This document shows, in pieces, positions 58,656 through 64,000 of a stretch of 64,000 nucleotides of DNA; position 1 is the stretch's first letter; each line of letters opens with the position of its first letter. The DNA comes from AC-38 sp033856025. Its GTDB lineage: Bacteria; Actinomycetota; Thermoleophilia; Solirubrobacterales; Solirubrobacteraceae. A program made the position numbers and the translations under genes. Location of the stretch: assembly GCA_033856025.1 (NCBI GenBank), contig JAWVFQ010000034.1, positions 1 to 64,000 on the forward strand. The letters are read 5' to 3'. Below the pieces are notes generated by a model. The model saw nothing but the letters and a program-made list of their open reading frames with translations. It did not search any database and had not been told where the DNA came from.

Positions 58656-59420
58656 CTAGCGCGGCGCCATCCGCAGCGCGCCGTCGAGCCGGATGACCTC
58701 GCCGTTGAGCATCCGGTTCTCGACGATGTGCGCGACCAGCGACGCGTACTCGGCGGGCAGGCCGAGGCGCGCCGGGAACGGGACCTGCTTGCCCAGCTCG
58801 TCGCGCTTCTCCTGGGGCAGCGCGGCCAGCAGGGGAGTGTCGAAGAGGCCCGGAGCGATGGTGCACACGCGCACCCCGGCGGGGGCCAGGTCGCGCGCGG
58901 CCGGCAGCGTCATCCCGACCACGCCCCCCTTGGAGGCGGAGTAGGCGATCTGGCCCACCTGGCCGTCGTAGGCGGCGATGGACGCGGTGTTCACGCACAC
59001 CCCCCGCTCGCCGTCGTCCAGCGGCTCGTTGCCCAGCATCGACGCCGCGGCGAAGCGCAGCACGTTGAAGGTGCCGATCAGGTTGATCTTCAGCACGGTC
59101 TCGAAGGGCATCAGCTGCGCCGGGCCGCGCTTGCCCGCCACCTTCTCCGCCCAGCCCACGCCCGCGCACGACACGGCAATGCGCAGCCCGCCCTCGCCGT
59201 GGGCCGCCGCCGCCTCGACCGCGGCCTGGACCTCGTCCTCGTTCGTCACGTCCGCGCGCACGAACTCGGCGCCGATCTCGCCGGCCAGCGCCGCGCCCTT
59301 CTCCTCGTTGACGTCGGCGATCGTCACGGCCGCACCGGCCTCGGCCAGGCGCCGCGAGGTCGCCTCCCCGAGCCCCGACGCCCCGCCCGAGACGAGCGCG
59401 CTCGCGTTCTCGATCCGCAT
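58656..59420 (-). CDS. Short-chain dehydrogenase, 3-hydroxyacyl-CoA dehydrogenase type 2-like
   Basis: 254 aa. NAD-binding GGASGLGEATSRRLAEAG with IADVNEE (Asp for NAD), NTASIAAYDGQVGQIAYSASKGGVVG with the catalytic Ser-Tyr-Lys set, and C-terminal GEVIRLDGALRM. The length and the AAYDGQVGQIAY stretch match HSD17B10-like enzymes that oxidise hydroxyacyl-CoA. Linked to the second DGAT. The -10 TAGGGT that precedes it begins with the egtD stop codon. Confidence 0.93.
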   Translation of the reverse strand: MRIENASALVSGGASGLGEATSRRLAEAGAAVTIADVNEEKGAALAGEIGAEFVRADVTNEDEVQAAVEAAAAHGEGGLRIAVSCAGVGWAEKVAGKRGPAQLMPFETVLKINLIGTFNVLRFAAASMLGNEPLDDGERGVCVNTASIAAYDGQVGQIAYSASKGGVVGMTLPAARDLAPAGVRVCTIAPGLFDTPLLAALPQEKRDELGKQVPFPARLGLPAEYASLVAHIVENRMLNGEVIRLDGALRMAPR

Positions 59421-59427
59421 GGGCCGG

Positions 59428-59433
59428 ACCCTA
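59428..59433 (-). promoter_or_regulatory. -10 element TAGGGT built on the egtD stop codon (minus strand)
   Basis: TAG (59433-59431) ends egtD and begins TAGGGT, which ends 7 bases before the ATG at 59420. Confidence 0.55.
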
Positions 59434-60393
59434 TACGGCGCGCGCCAGCGAGAGCCCGAAGAGCCGGGCGTCGTCCGTCCACAGCCCGTCCAGCTCCATC
59501 CCGGCCGCCGCGTGGTCGGCGCGCAGGCGCTCCGGCGTGAACTTGGCGCTGATCTCGGTGCGCAGCTCCTCGCCCTCCGCGAACTCGACGCCGAGGCCCA
59601 ACCCCGCCACCCACACGGACTGCGCGCGCCGGGCGCGCAGTCGCATCTCCACCCACTCGTGGCGCGCGTCGTAGAAGGCCACGTGGTCGAACTCGTCGGG
59701 ATCGAAGTCGGCGCCCAGCTCGCGGTTGAGCACGTGCAGCAGGTTGCGGTTGAACTCGGCGGTGACGCCGGCCGCGTCGTCGTAGGCCGCCTGGATGACC
59801 GCCGGGTCCTTGACCAGGTCGGCGCCGAGCAGGAAGCGGTCGCCGGGCCCCAGCATCCGGCGCACGTCGCGCAGCAGCCGTCGCCGGCTGCCCGGCGGGA
59901 AGTTGCCGATGGTCCCGCCCAGCAGCGCGACCAGGCGCCGGCCGCGGGGCCGGGGGACCTCGCCGAGGTGGCGCTCGAAGTCGCCGACCACCCCGTGGAC
60001 CTCCAGCCCCGGGTAGTCCGCGGCCAGCTCGCCGGCCGCCTCGCGGACCATGCGCTCGGACACGTCGACCGGCACGTAGCGCCGCGGCGCGCCCATCGCG
60101 TCCAGCAGCATCCGCGCCTTGCGCGTCGACCCCGAGCCCAGCTCCACCAGCTCGACCGGCTCGCCCGCCGCCGCCACGATCTCCCCGGCCCGCTCCGCCA
60201 GGATGGCCGTCTCCGTACGCGTCGGGTAGTACTCGGGCAGCTCGCAGATGCGCTCGAAGAGCTCCGAGCCGCGCGAGTCGTAGAAGTGCTTGGGCGGGAT
60301 CTCCTTGAATGGCCGCGTCAGCCCGTCCAGCACGTCGTCGGCCAGCCGCCGCTCGGCCTCCCCCCCGACGTGGACGTCGACCACGGGGTTCAT
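59431..60393 (-). CDS. egtD: L-histidine N(alpha)-methyltransferase EgtD
   Basis: 320 aa. Trimethylates histidine to hercynine with S-adenosylmethionine, the first ergothioneine step. Family blocks: PPKHFYDSRGSELFERICELPEYYPTRTE split across the N-terminus, ELGSGSTRKARMLLDAM (SAM), LLGGTIGNFPP, LGADLVKDPAVIQAAYDD, GVTAEFNRNLLHVLNRELGADF and EELRTEISAKF. The start overlaps the egtB stop (ATGA). No egtA, egtC or egtE is nearby. Confidence 0.96.
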   Translation of the reverse strand: MNPVVDVHVGGEAERRLADDVLDGLTRPFKEIPPKHFYDSRGSELFERICELPEYYPTRTETAILAERAGEIVAAAGEPVELVELGSGSTRKARMLLDAMGAPRRYVPVDVSERMVREAAGELAADYPGLEVHGVVGDFERHLGEVPRPRGRRLVALLGGTIGNFPPGSRRRLLRDVRRMLGPGDRFLLGADLVKDPAVIQAAYDDAAGVTAEFNRNLLHVLNRELGADFDPDEFDHVAFYDARHEWVEMRLRARRAQSVWVAGLGLGVEFAEGEELRTEISAKFTPERLRADHAAAGMELDGLWTDDARLFGLSLARAV

Positions 60394-61514
60394 GCGCCGC
60401 TCGCGATGCGCACGCCGGAGAAGATCTGGCGGCGGTCCGGCCAGTCCCAGTTGCGGAAGGTGGGGGAGGCGACCCGCCGGCTGGTGGCCCAGGAGCCCCC
60501 GCGCAGGACGCGGTACCCCTCGTCGAAGAAGACCTCGCTGTACTCGGGGTAGGGGAACGCCGCGAACCCCGGGTAGCCGGAGAACGGGGAGTCCGTCCAC
60601 TCCCAGACCTCGCCGACGAGGTCGAGCGGCTCCTGGTCCGAGGTCGCCGCCCACTCCCACTCGGCCTCGGTGGGAAGGCGTGCGCCATGCGCGCGGGCGA
60701 AGGCGTCGGCCTCGAACCAGGAGACGTGGACGACCGGCCTGTCCGGGTGCAGCGGCTCCCAGCCGCCGCGGCGCCACTCGCGCCCGTCGTCCGACCAGTG
60801 GAGCGGGTGCGTGATGTCGTACTCCTCCTTCCACTGCCAGGCCTCCGAGCTCCACCACTCGCGGCGCTCGTAGCCGCCGCCCTCGGCGAAGCGCATCCAG
60901 GTGCCGTTGGACACCGGAGCGCGCCCGATGCGGAACGGGGCGACCTCCACCTCGTGGCGCGGGCGCTCGTTGTCGTAGGCGAAGCCATCCGGCGGGGCGC
61001 CCATCGCCAAGGGCCCGCCGGGGAGATCGACCAGCTCCAGCCCGGTGCGCCCGCCGCCCGGCGGCGGGCCGGCGCCCGGACCGCCGTTGATCCGGGCCAG
61101 CGCCATCGTCTGCTGCATGGTCTCGGAGTGCTGGAGCTCGTGGCGGACCACCAGCTCGTGCAGGACGCCGTCGCCCGCGCCCAGGCGCTCGGTGGCCGCG
61201 CGGGCCCGCGCGCGCACCTCCTCCAGGTACGCCCGCGCCTCGGGCGCCCGCAGGAACGGCAGGTCGCCGCGGGCGAAGCGGGGCGTCTCGAACGCGTCGT
61301 AGACCTCGGCCAGGTCGCGGCGGACCATGGGATCGCCGCCGAAGCGGTGGACGAGCCAGAGGTCCTCGAAGGCGGCGATGTGCCCCAGGTCCCACACCAG
61401 CGGGCTCATCAGCGTCGAGTGCACGCGCTCCAGCTCGTCGTCGGGAATCGCGGCCACCAGCGCCAGGGTCCGCTCGCGTGCCCGGGTCAGAGCGGCGACG
61501 GGCTCGTCGGTCAC
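60390..61514 (-). CDS. egtB: Hercynine oxygenase EgtB
   Basis: 374 aa non-haem iron enzyme joining hercynine to a thiol with oxygen. The N-terminal DinB-like domain supplies iron ligands: His45 in LGHIAAFED and HX3HXE at residues 125-131 (RHELQHSETMQQT). The C-terminal FGE/C-type-lectin-like domain shows YDNERPRHEVEV, VSWFEADAFARAHGARLPTEAEWEWAA split in two, and RVLRGGSWAT. Whether it uses gamma-glutamylcysteine or cysteine is not evident; absence of egtA/egtC beside it is compatible with cysteine. GTG start overlapping the preceding reductase stop (GTGA). Confidence 0.95.
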   Translation of the reverse strand: MTDEPVAALTRARERTLALVAAIPDDELERVHSTLMSPLVWDLGHIAAFEDLWLVHRFGGDPMVRRDLAEVYDAFETPRFARGDLPFLRAPEARAYLEEVRARARAATERLGAGDGVLHELVVRHELQHSETMQQTMALARINGGPGAGPPPGGGRTGLELVDLPGGPLAMGAPPDGFAYDNERPRHEVEVAPFRIGRAPVSNGTWMRFAEGGGYERREWWSSEAWQWKEEYDITHPLHWSDDGREWRRGGWEPLHPDRPVVHVSWFEADAFARAHGARLPTEAEWEWAATSDQEPLDLVGEVWEWTDSPFSGYPGFAAFPYPEYSEVFFDEGYRVLRGGSWATSRRVASPTFRNWDWPDRRQIFSGVRIASGA

Positions 61515-62263
61515 TCCGGCAGTATCGCGTATCGCAGGAAGAGCTCTCCGCCGGATTCCAGAGCGGACACCAGCTCCAGCTCCCGGAGGTCGGACAGAGG
61601 CATCCCCTCGACCGCCGTGGGCCCCGCGCCGCCGCCCGCCAGCCGGGGCGCGACGGTGAGAAAGAGCTCGTCCACCGCCCCCTCGTAGAGCAGCGCGCCG
61701 AGCACGGTGGGGCCGCCCTCGCACAGGACCGAGCGCACGCCGTGCTCGGCTCGCAGCCGGGCCAGGACGGTGAGGAAGGTCAGCTCGTCCGGTGGGACGC
61801 GGACCAGGCGCGCGCCGGGCCCCGCGCCCGCCAGCTCGCCGTCGGAGGACGTGAAGACGACGGTCTCCTGCTCGGGGTCCGCGAGCAGCCCGATGTCGGT
61901 CGGGAGGTCCAGGCTGCGCGTGACGATGCATCCGAGCGGGTTGGGGCGCAGGCCTTCGCGCTCGCGCGCCGCGCGCAGGTCGGGGTCGCGCACCAGGCGT
62001 CCGTAGCGCTCGGTGCGCACCGTCCCGCTGCCCACCAGCACCGCGTCGGCCTGGGTGCGCAGGCGGTGGAACACCGCGCGGTCGACGTCGCCGCCCAGCG
62101 GCCCGGAACGGCCGTGGAAGGCGGCCTTGCCGTCGGCGCTGACCACCATGTTGGCCACGACGTAGGGGCGCTCGGCGGGCGCGCGGTCGCCCAGGCGCAG
62201 GCCGGCCACGGCCTCCGCCGTCGTGGTGGAGCCGGGCTCGGGGAGCAGCCGCCGCATCTCCAT
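61511..62263 (-). CDS. RibD C-terminal/dihydrofolate reductase-like reductase
   Basis: 250 aa. NADPH-dependent pyrimidine-reductase fold: PYVVANMVVSADGKAAFHGRSG, DAVLVGSGTVRTERYG, then RSVLCEGGPTVLGALLYEGAVDELFLTVAPRLAGGG. There is no deaminase domain, so it is not full RibD. The place at the head of the egtB-egtD operon, with 4-base overlap, suggests a role with ergothioneine or a linked redox step; alternatively it serves flavin or another pteridine-like pathway. ATG 62263 follows TAGGCT by 8 bases. Confidence 0.88.
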   Translation of the reverse strand: MEMRRLLPEPGSTTTAEAVAGLRLGDRAPAERPYVVANMVVSADGKAAFHGRSGPLGGDVDRAVFHRLRTQADAVLVGSGTVRTERYGRLVRDPDLRAAREREGLRPNPLGCIVTRSLDLPTDIGLLADPEQETVVFTSSDGELAGAGPGARLVRVPPDELTFLTVLARLRAEHGVRSVLCEGGPTVLGALLYEGAVDELFLTVAPRLAGGGAGPTAVEGMPLSDLRELELVSALESGGELFLRYAILPE

Positions 62264-62271
62264 GGGGCGGC

Positions 62272-62277
62272 AGCCTA
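62272..62277 (-). promoter_or_regulatory. -10 element TAGGCT for the reductase-egtB-egtD operon
   Basis: TAGGCT on the minus strand ends 8 bases before the ATG at 62263. Confidence 0.5.
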
Positions 62278-62301
62278 TTGCCACCCCGCGGCCGTCCCCG
62301 A

Positions 62302-62307
62302 TAGGGT
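62302..62307 (+). promoter_or_regulatory. -10 element TAGGGT with -35 TTGCCA
   Basis: TAGGGT ends 8 bases before the GTG at 62316, and TTGCCA (62278-62283) lies 18 bases upstream, the best -35 candidate among the leaderless-type promoters here. Confidence 0.6.
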
Positions 62308-62315
62308 CGGCTCCG

Positions 62316-62792
62316 GTGAAGTTCGCAAACCTGAGCCGGGGGGAGTGGATCGCGATGCTGGGGGGCCTGCTCCTCGGCCTGTCCGTGTTCCTCCCCGCCT
62401 ACAAGGCCGACCCGGGCAACCCCAACGCCACGCTGATGACCGGCCGGGGCGGATCGTGTGGCGACCACACCTGCTCGTACTTCCAGGTCCACGGGATCAC
62501 CCGGTGGCTGCTGCTGGCGGCGGCGGCCGCTCCGTTCATCCTGGCCTGGATCGTCCTGCGCGAGCACGAGCTGTCATGGCCGCGCGGGCAGGTCACGTCG
62601 ATCGTCGCCATCGCCGCGCTCGGCTTCATCGGGTACCTGGGGATCGTCGACCGGCCCGGGGAGCCCAAAGGCTCGATCAGCCTCCAGATCGGCTGGTTCA
62701 CGATGATGCTCGGCGCGATCCTCATGCTGGTCGGGTCGGTGATGCGGCAGTCCGAGACCGAGGTGGCCCGCAAGCCACCCGGCGTGATGTGA
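62316..62792 (+). CDS. Four-helix membrane protein, unknown
   Basis: 158 aa with four membrane helices: IAMLGGLLLGLSVFLPAY, WLLLAAAAAPFILAWIVL, VTSIVAIAALGFIGYLGIV and GWFTMMLGAILMLVGSVM. The first outside loop has a CGDHTCSY pair of cysteines likely to be bridged. No named family recognised. The stop overlaps the GTG of glpX (GTGA), so the two are translationally linked without an obvious functional reason. Confidence 0.8.
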   Translation: MKFANLSRGEWIAMLGGLLLGLSVFLPAYKADPGNPNATLMTGRGGSCGDHTCSYFQVHGITRWLLLAAAAAPFILAWIVLREHELSWPRGQVTSIVAIAALGFIGYLGIVDRPGEPKGSISLQIGWFTMMLGAILMLVGSVMRQSETEVARKPPGVM

Positions 62793-63799
62793 CGCCGGAC
62801 CCGGCAGGGCGCCGGCCGGACCGCAACCTCGCCCTCGAGCTCGTGCGGGTGACCGAGTACGCGGCCCTCGCCGCCGCCCGGCTGATCGGCATGGGGGACA
62901 AGGAGACCGCCGACCAGGCCGCCGTGGACGCCATGCGCCTGATGCTCGACACGGTCCGCATGGACGGCACCGTGGTGATCGGCGAGGGCGAGAAGGACGA
63001 GGCGCCCATGCTCTACAACGGCGAGCAGATCGGCGACGGCTCGCCGCCCGAGGTGGACATCGCCGTGGACCCGCTGGAGGGGACGCGGCTGACCGCGCTG
63101 GGCATGCCGGGCGCGCTCGCCGTCATCGCGCTGGCCCCGCGCGGCACGATGTTCAACCCGGGCCCGATCGTCTACATGGAGAAGCTCGCGGGCGGCCCGG
63201 AGATCTCCGACATCCTCGACCTCGACCGGCCGCTCGGCGAGACGGTGAACCTGGTGGCCGAGCGCAAGGGGATCGACGTGCGCGACGTCATCGTCGTCGT
63301 GCTCAACCGCGACCGTCACCAGGAGGGGATCGACGCCATCCGCTCGGCCGGAGCGCGCGTGCGGCTGATCACCGACGGCGACGTGGCGGGCGCGCTGACC
63401 GCGGTCAGCCACGACACGCCGGTGGACCTGCTGTGGGGGATCGGCGGCACGCCGGAGGGCGTCCTGGCCGCGGCGGCGATCAAGTCGATCGGCGGCCAGC
63501 TGGTCGGGCGGCTGTGGCCGCGCGACGACTCCGAGCGCCAGGCCGCGCTGGACGGCGGCTACGACCTGGAGCGCCAGCTCACCGTCGACGACCTGGTGGC
63601 CGGCGACGACGTCTTCTTCTCGGCCACCGGCGTCACGGAGGGCGACGTGCTGCAGGGCGTGCGCTACGAGGGGCGCGGCGCGCACGCCACGACGGAATCG
63701 ATCGTCATGCGCTCGCGCTCGGGGACCGTCCGGCGCATCCACGCGCGCCACAACCGCCCCAAGCTGCGCGAGATCACCGGCGGAGCGCAGTACGGCTAG
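62789..63799 (+). CDS. glpX: Fructose-1,6-bisphosphatase class II (GlpX)
   Basis: 336 aa. Hydrolyses fructose 1,6-bisphosphate in gluconeogenesis. GlpX features: VRVTEYAALAAARLIGMGDKETADQAAV at the N-terminus, VIGEGEKDEAPMLYNGE and IAVDPLEGTRLTALG for metal and phosphate, DLLWGIGGTPEGVLAAAAIK, and the C-terminal KLREI. GTG start inside the previous stop. In mycobacteria GlpX is the only FBPase; no other FBPase is in this window. The 3' end overlaps the opposing partial gene by 26 bases. Confidence 0.96.
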   Translation: MTPDPAGRRPDRNLALELVRVTEYAALAAARLIGMGDKETADQAAVDAMRLMLDTVRMDGTVVIGEGEKDEAPMLYNGEQIGDGSPPEVDIAVDPLEGTRLTALGMPGALAVIALAPRGTMFNPGPIVYMEKLAGGPEISDILDLDRPLGETVNLVAERKGIDVRDVIVVVLNRDRHQEGIDAIRSAGARVRLITDGDVAGALTAVSHDTPVDLLWGIGGTPEGVLAAAAIKSIGGQLVGRLWPRDDSERQAALDGGYDLERQLTVDDLVAGDDVFFSATGVTEGDVLQGVRYEGRGAHATTESIVMRSRSGTVRRIHARHNRPKLREITGGAQYG

Positions 63800-64000
63800 G
63801 CCCGGCGAAGCGCCCGACCCGCGACTCCGCGAGGTCCAGGCGCGCCAGGGAACGCAGGAAGCCGTGCGTGACGATCACGTGGATGCGCGATTGCGTGTTC
63901 TCGTAGACGAAGCGCGAGAGCCGTGACGCGATCGCCGGGTAGAAGTTCGCCACCTCGACCGTCACGTGGACGGTCACCTCGCCCGCGTCGCTGGGGTCGG
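63774..64000 (-). CDS. C-terminal part of an unrecognised protein (5' end outside window)
   Basis: About 75 residues visible, ending GRFAGPSRTALRR. The segment EVTVHVTVEVANFYPAIASRLSRFVYENTQSRIHVIVTHGFLRSLARLDL has alternating hydrophobic strands and a helix and is open to the window edge, with GC-rich third positions in this frame, so it is a real gene. I do not recognise the family. It overlaps the end of glpX by 26 bases on the opposite strand. Confidence 0.65.
   Translation of the reverse strand, partial: DPSDAGEVTVHVTVEVANFYPAIASRLSRFVYENTQSRIHVIVTHGFLRSLARLDLAESRVGRFAGPSRTALRR

Overview
This window is an uninterrupted stretch of very GC-rich, densely packed chromosome. I count 64 protein genes (two cut by the window ends). 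I see no rRNA, tRNA, insertion sequence, phage gene or CRISPR array, and no gap between genes exceeds about 260 bases. High GC, frequent GTG starts, OpcA, a transaldolase/glucose-6-phosphate isomerase fusion, two wax ester synthase/diacylglycerol acyltransferases, TreT, ergothioneine genes and leaderless-type starts point to an actinobacterium. A Thermoleophilia/Solirubrobacterales-like lineage is my best guess; this is inference, not a match I could run.

Layout. 1-8.3 kb: DEAD-box helicase (partial), eukaryotic-type UDP-glucose pyrophosphorylase, an ArsR-like regulator, a secreted penicillin-acylase-family hydrolase and small membrane or unknown genes. 8.3-15.2 kb: molybdopterin oxidoreductase, DUF427, a Bax inhibitor-like protein, a first wax ester synthase/DGAT and a membrane PP2C-type phosphatase with an altered metal-site motif. 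15.2-29 kb: trehalose synthase TreT with a ROK sugar kinase, back to back with a nine-gene operon tkt, tal-pgi, gnd, zwf, opcA, pgl, ROK kinase, histidine phosphatase, rpiA, which holds nearly the whole pentose phosphate pathway (no rpe seen). 29-44.3 kb: two secreted clan GH-A-like hydrolases, a two-component pair facing tail to tail, an M20 peptidase, a PAP2 phosphatase overlapping a polyprenol-dependent glycosyltransferase, a small catalase, a peptidoglycan-binding secreted protein, ArfB, a class III alcohol dehydrogenase and polyproline-headed membrane proteins. 44.3-56 kb: murein endopeptidase, rhodanese, acyl-CoA carboxylase beta subunit, FAD lactone oxidase, a D-threonine aldolase-like enzyme, a c-di-AMP (ydaO-type) riboswitch ahead of an NlpC/P60 cell-wall hydrolase, acyl-CoA dehydrogenase, a metallopeptidase, DAHP synthase and an AbiEi/DUF559 nuclease-like gene. 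56-64 kb: thiolase, second wax ester synthase/DGAT, SDR dehydrogenase, a RibD-like reductase-egtB-egtD operon, and class II fructose-1,6-bisphosphatase.

How the genes fit together. UDP-glucose pyrophosphorylase, TreT and the ROK kinase could make and balance trehalose from UDP-glucose and glucose. The pentose phosphate operon supplies NADPH and pentoses. FBPase, DAHP synthase, thiolase, acyl-CoA dehydrogenase, SDR, carboxyltransferase and two DGATs outline gluconeogenic and lipid-storage metabolism. Several genes act on the envelope.

The most striking feature is architectural. At least 25 genes have a TAnnnT -10-like hexamer ending 6 to 10 bases before the start codon, the arrangement expected for leaderless transcripts. 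In five places the upstream stop codon is itself the first half of that hexamer. Six of sixteen convergent gene pairs end on one shared CTAG. Several head-to-head pairs have overlapping -10 elements on opposite strands. I did not find a clearly new multi-gene system; the best candidates for something undescribed are this compact layout and a palindrome shared by the AbiEi/DUF559 gene start and an intergenic site 17 kb away.
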